From: Bradyrhizobium sp. WD16
GTDB taxonomy: Bacteria > Pseudomonadota > Alphaproteobacteria > Rhizobiales > Xanthobacteraceae
Length of the DNA stretch: 64,000 nucleotides
Direction: 5' to 3'
NCBI RefSeq assembly: GCF_024181725.1
Contig: NZ_CP028908.1
Location: forward strand, 5,011,501 to 5,075,500
A program made the position numbers and the translations under genes. Numbering within the stretch: position 1 is the stretch's first letter; every line of letters starts with the position of its first letter. Positions 32,902-41,902 of the stretch are shown piece by piece. Below the pieces are notes generated by a model. The model did not search any database. It had not been told where the DNA came from and saw nothing but the letters and a program-made list of their open reading frames with translations.

Positions 32902-33787
32902 CCATGCTGCGGTCTTCGCCTCGCAGCGGGCGCGGCTGACCCGCATCGCCTATCGCATGCTCGGCACCCATGCGGAGGCGGAGGATGTCGTGCAGAACGC
33001 CTGGCTGCGCTGGCGCACGGTGCCGCCGGCCGAGATCGACGATGCGCCGGCCTATCTCGCCCGCATCGTCACCCGCCTCAGCCTCGATCACCTCAAATCG
33101 GCCCGCGTCCGGCGCGAGACCTATGTCGGCGCCTGGCTGCCTGAACCTCTGATCGAACGTGCGGGCACGAGCCCGCCGCTCGACGAGCCCGAAGACATCA
33201 CCTTGAGCCTGATGTTCGCGCTGGAACGGCTGTCACCGCTCGAACGAGCGGCCTTTCTGCTTCACGACGTGTTCGATCTGTCCTTTACGGAAGTCGCCGC
33301 CGCGATCGGACGTGACGAGGCGGCCTGCCGTCAGCTCGCGGCGCGCGCCCGCGCCCATGTCCGTGCCCAGCGGCCACGCTACCGCCTCGACGAAACCAGG
33401 GGCGCGGCCCTCGCTCGCGCCTTCTTCACCGCCGCCAACAGCGGCGATGTCGGCCAGCTCAGTTCGATGCTGGCGGAGGATGTGGTGGCCTGGGGGGATG
33501 GCGGCGGCAAGATTGCCGCGAACATCAATCCGATCCGCGGCCGTGACCGGGTGCTTCGGTTCCTCGCCGGCCTCGCCCGCAAGCGGCGGGACCGCGATGG
33601 CGAATTCATCGAAGCGGTCGCCATCGACGGCCTGCCCGGCTTCATCTCCCGCGACCGCAGCGGCGCGCTGCAGACCACCGCACTCGAGATCGACGATCGC
33701 GGCATCGTCGCAATCTACACCATGCGCAATCCGGACAAACTCGGCCAGGTCATCGCCATGCTCGGCGGCGACGCGGAACGGTGCTGA
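32885..33787 (+). CDS. ECF41-type RNA polymerase sigma factor
   Basis: 300 residues from the ATG at 32885. Region 2 (RLTRIAYRMLGTHAEAEDVVQNAWLRW) and region 4 (RLSPLERAAFLLHDVFDLSFTEVAAAIGRDEAACRQLAARAR) are typical, followed by the SnoaL-like C-terminal extension with AFFTAANSGDVGQLSSMLAEDVVAWGDGGG that marks ECF41. These act without a classic anti-sigma factor; the extension modulates activity. The overlapping AhpD-like gene is the usual target or partner. Confidence 0.92.
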   Translation: MDKAADHAAVFASQRARLTRIAYRMLGTHAEAEDVVQNAWLRWRTVPPAEIDDAPAYLARIVTRLSLDHLKSARVRRETYVGAWLPEPLIERAGTSPPLDEPEDITLSLMFALERLSPLERAAFLLHDVFDLSFTEVAAAIGRDEAACRQLAARARAHVRAQRPRYRLDETRGAALARAFFTAANSGDVGQLSSMLAEDVVAWGDGGGKIAANINPIRGRDRVLRFLAGLARKRRDRDGEFIEAVAIDGLPGFISRDRSGALQTTALEIDDRGIVAIYTMRNPDKLGQVIAMLGGDAERC

Positions 33788-33806
33788 GGAGGCGGCGCGA
33801 ACGCCC

Positions 33807-35246
33807 CTACCTGACCTCCGGCACGAAGTGGTCGTCGACCTGGGCGGTCTCGCCGCTCGCCACGTCGGTAGCCTTGATCGTGACCGGGACCGTCTTCGGC
33901 GGCAGCGTCCCGGCATCCATCCGGACCGACAGCCGCACCTCGCGGGTCTGGTCCTGTCCGACCTCGACCACCAGTCGGCCGTCGGCGGCGCGTTCGATGC
34001 CGGCCGCCTGCACATGGGCTCCGGGCAGGCCGAGCACGTCGATGACAATGGACTGGGCCGTGCCCTTCTTGTTGAGGAGACGCACCGTATAGTCGTTGCG
34101 CACGCCGCCATCGGAGAGCACCACCGCCAGCGGATTGCGATCGTGCAGCGCGCTGACCTGGAGCGAGCCGCGGGTCGCCAGCGCATAGATCATGATGCCG
34201 CCGACGATCGCGATCACCGCCGCATAGAGAACAGTGCGGGCGCGGACGATGCGATAGATCGGCGGCAACCCGGCCTGACGACGCTGGCCGTTGAGGTCTG
34301 TGTCATAGGCGATCAGCCCGGTCGGCCGGTCGATCTGGAGCATGATGTTGTCGCAGGCGTCCATGCACAGGCCGCACTGGATGCAGCCGAGTTGCAGCCC
34401 CTCGCGGATATCCACGCCGGTCGGGCAGACATTGATGCACTGGTGGCAGTCGATGCAGTCGCCGGCCGGCTCGTTATGCTCCCGCGCGACCTCCGCCTTC
34501 TTGACCGACATCCGCGGCTCGCCGCGGTCGCGACGATAGGTGACGTTGAGCGCCCATTCGTCGGTCAGCGCAGCCTGGATGCGCGGCCAGGGACACATGT
34601 AGATGCAGACCTGCTCGCGGGCATGGCCGGCGAAGACATAGGTGGTCGCCGTGAGGATGCCGATCCACAGATAGGCGATGAACGGCGCTTGGAAGGTCGC
34701 CAGCTCCTTCACCAGGGTCGGCGCATCATCGAAATACAGCACCCAGGCGCCGCCGGTCCACCAAGCGATCATCAGCCAGATGAAGTGCTTGGTGACGAGC
34801 TGGCGCAGATGGGTGAAGCTCATGCCTTTCTTGTCGCTGAGCATGCGCTCGCGCCGGTCGCCCTCGACCCAGCGCTCCACCGCATAGAACAGGTCGGTCC
34901 ACACCGTCTGCGGGCAGAGATAGCCGCACCAGATGCGACCGGCAACGGCGTTCATCAGGAACAGCGCCATCGCCGCGATGATCAGCAGCCCGGTGAAATA
35001 ATAGACTTCCTGCGGCCAGAGCTCGATGAGGAAGAAGTAGAACCGCCGATGCGGCAGATCGATCAGCACGGCCTGGTCAGGCAGACCCGGCCCGCGATTC
35101 CAGCGCACGAACGGCAACAGGTAATAGACGCCCAGCGCGAAGATCAGCAACGCCCATTTGATGCGCCGATAACGGCCATGGACCGCCTGCGGATAGACCT
35201 TCTTGCGGGCGGCGTAGAGCGGCCCTTCGATAATGGTATCACCCAT
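33807..35246 (-). CDS. ccoG: Cytochrome c oxidase accessory protein CcoG (FixG/RdxA)
   Basis: 479 residues. Membrane segments at about 34-52, 80-102, 155-180, 195-215 and 335-355. Two 4Fe-4S motifs: CIDCHQCINVCP and CIQCGLCMDACD, plus the CGYLCPQTVW region. It is thought to reduce Cu for cbb3 oxidase assembly. Here it stands without ccoN-ccoP or fixH-fixS in the window; those must be elsewhere. Immediately followed upstream by a small membrane protein. Confidence 0.9.
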   Translation of the reverse strand: MGDTIIEGPLYAARKKVYPQAVHGRYRRIKWALLIFALGVYYLLPFVRWNRGPGLPDQAVLIDLPHRRFYFFLIELWPQEVYYFTGLLIIAAMALFLMNAVAGRIWCGYLCPQTVWTDLFYAVERWVEGDRRERMLSDKKGMSFTHLRQLVTKHFIWLMIAWWTGGAWVLYFDDAPTLVKELATFQAPFIAYLWIGILTATTYVFAGHAREQVCIYMCPWPRIQAALTDEWALNVTYRRDRGEPRMSVKKAEVAREHNEPAGDCIDCHQCINVCPTGVDIREGLQLGCIQCGLCMDACDNIMLQIDRPTGLIAYDTDLNGQRRQAGLPPIYRIVRARTVLYAAVIAIVGGIMIYALATRGSLQVSALHDRNPLAVVLSDGGVRNDYTVRLLNKKGTAQSIVIDVLGLPGAHVQAAGIERAADGRLVVEVGQDQTREVRLSVRMDAGTLPPKTVPVTIKATDVASGETAQVDDHFVPEVR

Positions 35247-35282
35247 GTCTACCGACCGCTCCTTTCGCCGTTCCCGTTGAGA

Positions 35283-35489
35283 TCAGGCCGTTCGATGCCC
35301 GCCGCCGCTGCGGCCGATCCTGGCCGCCACCAGATAAGACAGCGGCATTGCCACGACGACGCCGGCCAGGGCGGCCAGCGGTATCACCTTCATGGGATCG
35401 GCCAGCCCGACCGTCAGCACCGTAATGACGGCACTCCCCGCCAACACCGTTCCCAGCATGACCCAGATGACGACAGCGACTTTGAGCAT
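35283..35489 (-). CDS. Small two-helix membrane protein
   Basis: 68 residues with GGAGATGGACC before the ATG. Two predicted helices: KVAVVIWVMLGTVLAGSAVITVL and VIPLAALAGVVVAMPLSYLVA, then RIGRSGGGHRTA. Family unknown. It precedes ccoG by 36 bases on the same strand, so it probably belongs with cbb3 oxidase maturation or copper handling. Confidence 0.65.
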   Translation of the reverse strand: MLKVAVVIWVMLGTVLAGSAVITVLTVGLADPMKVIPLAALAGVVVAMPLSYLVAARIGRSGGGHRTA

Positions 35490-35693
35490 TGGTCCATCTC
35501 CTCGATGTTCCGTGCCGACTCCTCGAGACGGCAATGCCTGGAGATCTTCCAAGCCCGCCGGCGCAACGCCTTGATCTGGCGCAAGAGCGGCAGCGATATT
35601 GCCGCATGGCACGCGCCGGAACGGATTTATATTAGTATTTACTGAAATATAACAGCGACTGGACGCGGGGCTGCGGCGGTCTGCCAGCCACGC

Positions 35694-35795
35694 GCCTTGC
35701 CGGCGCTTCTGAATCGTCGGCTCAAGGTCAATGCCATCGGCGGCGGCGCCGAGGACATCATGAAGGACCTCGCCAGCCGGCAACTGGGGCTGTGA
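35694..35795 (+). pseudogene. 3'-end fragment of an acyl-CoA dehydrogenase gene
   Basis: The frame ending at the TGA at 35793 reads RRLKVNAIGGGAEDIMKDLA, then SRQLGL, a typical acyl-CoA dehydrogenase C-terminus. No start or upstream coding sequence is present; 35500-35690 is AT-richer and noncoding, with TATTTACTGAAATAT at 35636-35650. A leftover of a deleted gene. The rest of the 35490-35805 gap contains no other gene. Confidence 0.5.
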
Positions 35796-35805
35796 CGCCG
35801 ACGCC

Positions 35806-36708
35806 TTACGCCGAAGCTTCGCGCATCATCGTCTTGAGCATCTCGGCGAGCACGCTGGCGATGGCGCTGGTGCCGCGCTGATGGCCGACCAGCATCAGGG
35901 TCTGGGTCTCCTGCGCCAGTTCGCGCACCGGAATATAGACGAGCCGCCCGGCCCGCCGTTCGAACTCGATGTCGAACGGCGTCAGGAAGGTGATGGCGTT
36001 GTCGACGATGGCCGCGTTGCGCATGATCTCGATGGCGTTGGTCTGGATCGCCGCCTGCGGCTCGAGCGCGGCCCGGGCGAAGGCCGTATCGAGATAAGGC
36101 CTGATCGCGGTGCTCTGGTCGGCGATCACCAGCGGATAATCGACGCAGTCGCTGAGCCGGATCTGGCTGCGCTTGGCCAGCGGATGGTTCGGCGCCATGG
36201 TGGCGCCAAGCCGGCCGACGGCGCGGGCCAGCGTCTTGAGATTACCGTCCTTGGTGAAATCGAAGCCGATACCGAGATCGGCCTCGCCGGTCGCGACCGC
36301 CGACTGGATGTCCTCGCCGGTGGTCAGAAGCGTGAGGTGCAGGACGACGCGCGGATTGGCCGCCCGAAACTGCTTGACGGTGCCGGGGACGAGATTGGAG
36401 GCGAGACCGCTCATCATCGCCACGGTGATCTCGCCGCGGCGCAGTCCCTTGAGCTCCTCGATCTTGTCGCGGGCGCGCGACAGGTCCTTGAGCGTCTGGC
36501 GGATATGTCCGATCAGCACTTCGCCGGCCGCCGTCAGCACCAGCTTGCGCGGCAGCCGTTGAAACAGCGGCGTGCCGATCTCGGTTTCCAGCGCCAGAAT
36601 CTGGCGGCTGATGGCGGAGGCGGCGACATTGAGATGGCTCGCCGCCTTGCGGATCGATCCGGTCCGTGCCACCTCGTCGACATAATTCAACAGACGACTA
36701 TGTAACAT
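35806..36708 (-). CDS. LysR-family transcriptional regulator
   Basis: 300 residues from the ATG at 36708. N-terminal winged helix (YVDEVARTGSIRKAASHLNV, ISRQILALETEIGTPLFQRL) and the co-inducer domain (GEITVAMMSGLASNLVPG, DLGIGFD). Divergent from the cupin operon. The palindrome at 36768-36784 between them is repeated at 41757-41773 ahead of the second operon, so this is the likely regulator of both. Confidence 0.88.
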   Translation of the reverse strand: MLHSRLLNYVDEVARTGSIRKAASHLNVAASAISRQILALETEIGTPLFQRLPRKLVLTAAGEVLIGHIRQTLKDLSRARDKIEELKGLRRGEITVAMMSGLASNLVPGTVKQFRAANPRVVLHLTLLTTGEDIQSAVATGEADLGIGFDFTKDGNLKTLARAVGRLGATMAPNHPLAKRSQIRLSDCVDYPLVIADQSTAIRPYLDTAFARAALEPQAAIQTNAIEIMRNAAIVDNAITFLTPFDIEFERRAGRLVYIPVRELAQETQTLMLVGHQRGTSAIASVLAEMLKTMMREASA

Positions 36709-36767
36709 CCCCCTGCTCCACCTGCCGATCGCAATCCCGTCCCGGGCAGGCGCAAGGATGGAATCTC

Positions 36768-36784
36768 GTTGCCTGAAAGGCAAC
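36768..36784. promoter_or_regulatory. Candidate LysR operator, cupin operon
   Basis: GTTGCC-TGAAA-GGCAAC, perfect 6-bp arms. It is 60 bp from the regulator's start and 120 bp from the cupin start. The same sequence with changes only in and next to the centre lies at 41757-41773, 129 bp from the second operon's start. The downstream flanks are alike too (GCCGAA). Confidence 0.6.
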
Positions 36785-36904
36785 AGGGTCGCCGAAACAA
36801 AGCACTTTCAAGCAGGCCATTCCCCATGCTCAATCAGCTCCGAGAAGGACGCTCGGGGCGATCGCGCGCCGTGCGCCCGGCATCAGCGCAGGAGCTCACC
36901 TCAC

Positions 36905-37336
36905 GTGGCGTTCAGTGTCGCAAGTCTCGCCAAGGCCGCGGCGTTCCGGATCTCGCCGAAGGATACGAACTATTTCGTGATGCTGTTCGATCACGAGACG
37001 GACCGCATCGACAACATCTTCGTCGTCGAGATCTTCCAAAAGGGCGGCGCGACGCCCCCCAACACCCATGCCGCCGCCCACGAATTCTTCCATGTGCTGC
37101 ATGGCGAAGGCATCGCCCGCTGCGACGGCAAGACCGTGCCGATCAGGAAGGGCGCTTCGCTGCTGCTCCATCCCGGCTCCGAGCATGTGATCGAGAATAC
37201 CGGTCCCGGCAAACTCTACACCCTCACCGTGATGACGCCGAACGAGGGTTTCGCCGAATTGATCCGCGGCGGCGAGCCGGTGACGATCGACGCCGAGGAC
37301 CTCGAGGTGCTGCAGGGGCTCGCGGCCCATGGATGA
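36905..37336 (+). CDS. Cupin-domain protein
   Basis: 143 residues from the GTG at 36905, after GCAGGAGC; an upstream start at 36758 would pass through non-coding-like sequence. Cupin motif 1 ATPPNTHAAAHEFFHVLHGEG and motif 2 PIRKGASLLLHPGSEHVIENTG supply His and Glu ligands for a metal. Enzyme or binding role open. First of four overlapping or adjacent plus-strand genes. Confidence 0.75.
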   Translation: MAFSVASLAKAAAFRISPKDTNYFVMLFDHETDRIDNIFVVEIFQKGGATPPNTHAAAHEFFHVLHGEGIARCDGKTVPIRKGASLLLHPGSEHVIENTGPGKLYTLTVMTPNEGFAELIRGGEPVTIDAEDLEVLQGLAAHG

Positions 37337-38150
37337 CGGCGCCTTCATCGACCGCGCCGCCGCGCCGGCGGACGAACTGGCGCCGCTCGGCGCCAGCCCT
37401 CGTAACCGCTGGCTGGTCTCGGCCCGGCAGGCCAATCTCGTGCGCCCGCCACGACCGCCCCTTCCGATCTCGCTCGACAGCACGGGGCGGCTCGTCACCT
37501 TCGATCTCGCCCGCACCGCCATCATCATCGTCGACATGCAGAACGATTTCTGCCATCCGGATGGCTGGCTCGGCCAGATCGGCGTCGATGTCGCGCCGGC
37601 CCGGACCCCGATCCAGCCACTGCAGGCGCTGCTGCCGGCGCTGCGCCAGGCGGATGTTCCGGTGATCTGGCTGAACTGGGGCAACCGCCCCGACCGGCTC
37701 AATCTCAGCCCATCGCTGCTGCACGTCTACAAGCCGTTCGGCACCGGCACCGGCCTCGGCGATCCGCTGCCCGGCTCGGGAGCGCGCGTGCTCGAACGCG
37801 GCAGCTGGTCGGCAGCCATCGTCGAGGATCTCGAGGTCGCGCCCGGGGACATTCACGTCGCCAAATATCGCATGTCCGGATTCCAGGACACCGAACTCGA
37901 CAGCATCCTGCGCAATCTCGACGTGACGACGCTGTTGTTCGCCGGCGTCAACGCCGATCAGTGCGTGCTGTGCACACTCCAGGACGCCAATTTCCGCGGC
38001 TATGACTGCCTGCTGCTCGAGAACTGCAGCGCCACCACCTCGCCCGATTATTGCATGGCGGCGACGATCTACAACGTCCGGCAGTGTTTCGGCTTCGTGC
38101 TTTCATCCACATCGGTGACGGCGGCTCTGGCCGCGAAGGCAAGCTCGTGA
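37329..38150 (+). CDS. Isochorismatase-family hydrolase
   Basis: 273 residues. Catalytic triad visible: Asp in AIIIVDMQNDFCHPDGW, Lys in HVAKYRMSGFQDT, Cys in NADQCVLCTLQDANFRGYDCLLLEN. Long N-terminal extension of about 55 residues. This family cleaves amides such as N-carbamoyl or nicotinamide-like compounds; with its neighbours an N-heterocycle breakdown step fits. Overlaps both neighbours by 4-8 bases. Confidence 0.85.
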   Translation: MDDGAFIDRAAAPADELAPLGASPRNRWLVSARQANLVRPPRPPLPISLDSTGRLVTFDLARTAIIIVDMQNDFCHPDGWLGQIGVDVAPARTPIQPLQALLPALRQADVPVIWLNWGNRPDRLNLSPSLLHVYKPFGTGTGLGDPLPGSGARVLERGSWSAAIVEDLEVAPGDIHVAKYRMSGFQDTELDSILRNLDVTTLLFAGVNADQCVLCTLQDANFRGYDCLLLENCSATTSPDYCMAATIYNVRQCFGFVLSSTSVTAALAAKASS

Positions 38151-39544
38151 ACGACAAGCTCATGAACGGCCCACCCTTTGACGACATCGCCGGCCAGTCG
38201 TCCGGATATCCGCTCGACGCCCTGATCGCCGACCTCGGCGACATTCCGGTGGAAACCAGCCCCGCGGTGGTGCGGCGCCGCTCCCGCGACTTCTTCTGGT
38301 ACAGCCCGATCCTCAACGAGGAGCTCAGCGGCAAGTCGGCGGACCTGATCGCCACGCCGCGGACCGAGGCTGACGTGGTGCGCATCGCCGGCGCCTGCGC
38401 TCGCCACCGGGTGCCGCTGACCGTACGCGGCGGCGGCACCGGCAATTACGGCCAGGCGGTTCCACTTGCCGGCGGCGTACTGCTCGACATCACCGAACTC
38501 TCAGCGATCGATTGGGTCAAGCCCGGCATCGTCCGCGTCGGCGCCGGTGCCAAGATCAACCAGCTGGACGCCGAACTCGCGCTGAAGGGCTGGGAATTGC
38601 GCATGCATCCCTCCACCAAGCGCACCGCCACCATCGGCGGCTTCGTCGCCGGCGGCTCCGGCGGCATCGGTTCGATCAATTACGGCGGTCTGCGCGAGCC
38701 GGGCAACGTCATTGCCGCCCGCATCGTCACCCTCGAGGAGACGCCGCGCGTCATCGAGCTGCGCGGCGAGGCGGCGCAGCGGATCAACCACGCCTACGGC
38801 ACCAACGGCATCATCACTGCCCTGGAAATGCCGCTGGCGCCGCTGTGGCGCTGGATCGACGTGGTGGTCGCCTTCGACGACTTTCTCGACGCCGTCGCCT
38901 TCGGCCATCGGATCGCCCTCGCCGACGGCGTGGTCAAGAAGGTGCTGGCGCCGGTGACCTGGCCGCTGCCGTCCTATTTCGGCGCGCTGCGCCCTCATTG
39001 CCCGGACGGCCGGCATCTGCTGCTCGCCATGGTCGCCGAGCCCTCGCTCGAGAGCTTCAAGGACTTGCTGGCGGGCCGCGGCACCATCACCCTGGAGACG
39101 CCGACCGACGACAGTCCCGGCAAGGTGCCGCTCTACGAATACACCTGGAACCACACCACCTTGCAGGTCCTCAAGACCGATCGCTCCGTCACTTACCTGC
39201 AATGCCTGTATCCACACGACCGCCTGCTCGAAAAGGCCGCGCAGATGCGCAGCCTGTTTCCGGACGAGGCGCTGCAGCATTTCGAGTTCATCCGCTTCAA
39301 CGGCAACGTCACCGCCAGCGGATTGCCGGTGGTGCGCTTTTCGACCGCCGAGCGGCTCAACGAGATCATCCGCCTTCACGAAGACCATGACGTCGGGATC
39401 GCCAATCCGCACGTCTACACCATCGAGGATGGCAGCCGGTACAAGAAGGCGGAGGCCGACCAGCTCGGCTTCAAATACGAGGCCGACCCCTTCGGCCTGC
39501 TCAATCCCGGCAAGATGCGGAGTTTCGCGGCGCGGACGAATTGA
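38147..39544 (+). CDS. FAD-linked oxidase (FAD-binding PCMH type)
   Basis: 465 residues from the GTG at 38147, overlapping the previous stop (GTGA) with GAAGG before it; the ATG at 38162 is an alternative. FAD site: IATPRTEADVVRIAGACARHRVPLTVRGGGTGNYGQAVPLAGGVLLDIT and TIGGFVAGGSGGIGSINYGG. C-terminal glycolate-oxidase-like substrate domain. Probably oxidises a hydroxy acid or related intermediate and passes electrons to the next gene's product or to quinone. Confidence 0.88.
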   Translation: MNDKLMNGPPFDDIAGQSSGYPLDALIADLGDIPVETSPAVVRRRSRDFFWYSPILNEELSGKSADLIATPRTEADVVRIAGACARHRVPLTVRGGGTGNYGQAVPLAGGVLLDITELSAIDWVKPGIVRVGAGAKINQLDAELALKGWELRMHPSTKRTATIGGFVAGGSGGIGSINYGGLREPGNVIAARIVTLEETPRVIELRGEAAQRINHAYGTNGIITALEMPLAPLWRWIDVVVAFDDFLDAVAFGHRIALADGVVKKVLAPVTWPLPSYFGALRPHCPDGRHLLLAMVAEPSLESFKDLLAGRGTITLETPTDDSPGKVPLYEYTWNHTTLQVLKTDRSVTYLQCLYPHDRLLEKAAQMRSLFPDEALQHFEFIRFNGNVTASGLPVVRFSTAERLNEIIRLHEDHDVGIANPHVYTIEDGSRYKKAEADQLGFKYEADPFGLLNPGKMRSFAARTN

Positions 39545-39547
39545 TCG

Positions 39548-40132
39548 ATGCGAATACTCTACGTCTATTGCCATCCGCTCGACGACAGCTTTCACGCCGC
39601 CATCCGTCATGACGCGCTGGCCGGACTCGCCGAAGCCGGCCATGCCGTCGACCTGCTCGACCTCTATGACGAAGACTTCGATCCGGTGCTGACCGCAGTG
39701 CGGCGGCGCGACTATCACGATGCGGTGCGCAACCGCGCCAACAACCAGGCCTATGTCGACCGCCTGATGGCGGCGGAAGCCCTGATCATCCAGTTTCCGA
39801 CCTGGTCCTTCGGCCCGCCGGCCATGCTCAAAGGCTGGTTCGACCGCATGTTCGGCCCGGGCATCGCCATGGATCTCTCCGACCCGGGGCGGGCGAAGCC
39901 GCTGCTCACCCACATCACGCGGATCAGCGGCATTTCGACCTATGGCCGCCCACGCTGGCAGGCGATCGCCATGGCCGATCCGCCGCGCAAGGTCATCACC
40001 CGCTACCTGCCGTGGTTTACCGGTTCACGGGCTCGGGTGCGCTATCACGCGCTCTATCACATGAATACCGCGACGGCGGTGCGGCGGGCACGTTTCCTCG
40101 CCAAGGTGCGGCGGGAGATGGCGCGGTTTTGA
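39548..40132 (+). CDS. Flavodoxin-fold NAD(P)H:quinone reductase
   Basis: 194 residues. FMN/FAD-binding opening YVYCHPLDDSFHAAIRHDALAGL and the family's FPTWSFGPPAMLKGWFDRMFGPG loop place it with the NQO1/KefF-type reductases. Starts three bases after the preceding stop. Its convergent neighbour is a kinase gene, parted by a repeat array. Confidence 0.87.
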   Translation: MRILYVYCHPLDDSFHAAIRHDALAGLAEAGHAVDLLDLYDEDFDPVLTAVRRRDYHDAVRNRANNQAYVDRLMAAEALIIQFPTWSFGPPAMLKGWFDRMFGPGIAMDLSDPGRAKPLLTHITRISGISTYGRPRWQAIAMADPPRKVITRYLPWFTGSRARVRYHALYHMNTATAVRRARFLAKVRREMARF

Positions 40133-40145
40133 GAAGGCGCGCGGA

Positions 40146-40312
40146 CTAGTGTGGCGTCTCGCAATTGCCTACCGCTTTTGCGGCAAGCCTCTCGTAGGCA
40201 ATTGCGAGACATAAGCCACACTAGCGCTTTGATTTTGCTAGTGTCCTTATGTCTCCGAATGACCGTGCGAGCGTGAGGCAAATGGTACGGTAATTCGGAG
40301 ACAGGACACTAG
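40146..40312. repeat. CTAG-bounded palindrome array B'-A'
   Basis: B reversed at 40146-40224 and A reversed at 40238-40312, spacer CGCTTTGATTTTG between (the complement of the A-B spacer). Fills the gap between two convergent genes. Same order and orientation as the 26.2-kb array. Confidence 0.9.
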
Positions 40313-40322
40313 GGCAACTTGG

Positions 40323-41417
40323 CTACAGCGCCCAGCGGTGCACGGTGAGGTGTTCCGCGGCAACGCGTTCGTCGATGGCTGCGCGCGTCATCAGCCCGGT
40401 CTGGGTATCGACGTGGGCGACGACCGAGGCGGCGTTGAGCGTTGCGGCGCGTAGCGCGTCGGCGCCGGACTTTCCTAGCGCAAGACTGCCGGCGAAGGTC
40501 GCGGCGAAGGCATCGCCCGCCCCCGCCGTACCGGCGACGTTGGCCACGGTCAGGGCCGGGCAATAGAGAACCTCGCCGCCGGATGCGACGAACGCGCCGT
40601 TCGCGCCGTCGGTGACCAGCACATGCTTCGGACCGCGGCTCAGGAGCGCCTTGAGAAAGGCGACGAGCCCCATCTCGAAGCCGCCGCCGATCAGGCCGCG
40701 CACCGCCAGCGGCGGCGGCGTCTCGGCCCCCTCATGGGCCGGCAGCACCGGCCCACCCTCGCCGAAATCGGCGATCAGGCCCGGCACCAGCACGTCGGCC
40801 TCGTTGCGATTGAGCGCCAGGATGTCGATGGAGGACAGGCAATCGAGGAACGCGCGGCCGCGCGCCGAGAGCTGGCGCACGCCGGGATTGGTCGCCACGA
40901 GAGCCTGGTTCCGCTTCGCCTTGGCGATCAGTTCCGGGAAGCAATCCGCGGATTTGTTGCTCAGATTGGCGATATAGACGAGGTCGACCTGAAACGCCTC
41001 GTCGCGCAGATCCGTCAATTCCAGGAGAGTGTTAGCGCCGCGAAAGGTAAAGACGGCAGCGTTGCGATCGTGGGAGGAGACGAGGACGGAAGCGCCGGTC
41101 GGCGCCCGCGCGTCGCGGCTGATCCAGCGCGTCGAGACGCGCTCGGCCATCAGCCGCGCCATGATGCTCTCGGCGCGCTCGTCCTGGCCGACTTTGGCGA
41201 GCACCGCGACGTCGAGGCCCAGCCGGGCCATGGCGACGGCGGCATTGACCGCGCCGCCGCCGCAATGGGTCGAGATTTCCTGCGCCTCGGACTTGCGGCC
41301 CTCCTCCAGCAACAGGAACGAGATATCCGCATTGCGCATGGACATGCGCTCGATCCGGTCGCTCGCAATGATCGCAATGGTGTCGATCATCGCGCCGCCG
41401 ACGGTCAACGCCTTCAT
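40323..41417 (-). CDS. PfkB-family sugar/nucleoside kinase
   Basis: 364 residues. PfkB signatures: STHCGGGAVNAAVAMARLGLDVAVLAKVGQDERAE near the N-terminus and NVAGTAGAGDAFAATFAG with the anion hole and catalytic Asp. Substrate could be ribose, fructose or a nucleoside. Placed between two LysR-linked operons on the opposite strand; it may take part in purine or sugar use, but that is inference. Confidence 0.85.
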   Translation of the reverse strand: MKALTVGGAMIDTIAIIASDRIERMSMRNADISFLLLEEGRKSEAQEISTHCGGGAVNAAVAMARLGLDVAVLAKVGQDERAESIMARLMAERVSTRWISRDARAPTGASVLVSSHDRNAAVFTFRGANTLLELTDLRDEAFQVDLVYIANLSNKSADCFPELIAKAKRNQALVATNPGVRQLSARGRAFLDCLSSIDILALNRNEADVLVPGLIADFGEGGPVLPAHEGAETPPPLAVRGLIGGGFEMGLVAFLKALLSRGPKHVLVTDGANGAFVASGGEVLYCPALTVANVAGTAGAGDAFAATFAGSLALGKSGADALRAATLNAASVVAHVDTQTGLMTRAAIDERVAAEHLTVHRWAL

Positions 41418-41756
41418 TCCGCCGCCCTTCTCTTCCGTCGCCGGCTACTGAGTGGCCTGCAGAGGCGCCTTCGCAGCCTTCGGGGGTACAATAGCTTGAT
41501 GACGGGGTCGGCGAAATACGCCGAGGCCAATCGGTCCTCCGCCAACAGTACGTCACCGGTTCCCGCAGACCGCGGCAATCGCCTCCCGTGCACCGGTTGG
41601 AAGCGCCTTTCGGCATGTGGACGACATCACGAGGTGCCGCCCACGTCAGCTCCACTGCGAGCCGGCGCGCGGGGCGGCGACGCGATTAGGCAATCCCTGC
41701 ACGAAGAACGCGCAAACCGCCTGCTTCGATTTCATCCGCGGCGAGGCTCGGCAAAC

Positions 41757-41773
41757 GTTGCTCAAAAGGCAAC
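41757..41773. promoter_or_regulatory. Candidate LysR operator, transporter operon
   Basis: GTTGC-TCAAAAG-GCAAC, matching the site at 36768-36784; 129 bp before the substrate-binding protein start. The remaining 41418-41902 gap (about 470 bp) has no gene that I can support; it is the promoter region of the plus-strand operon. Confidence 0.55.
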
Positions 41774-41902
41774 GGATATGCCGAATTAAAATGCTTCCGG
41801 ACAACAGCGGCACCATGCATCTTCGTTCCGAAGCCGACTTGATCGTCGCGCCTGATCGAAACGCCAGCGCTCCGCCGGGATGTGCTCCGAACCGAGGCCC
41901 GC

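Noticed and set aside
33312-35645. 777-residue plus-strand frame over ccoG
   Set aside because: The opposite strand encodes CcoG with both iron-sulfur motifs; the plus frame shows no conserved motif.
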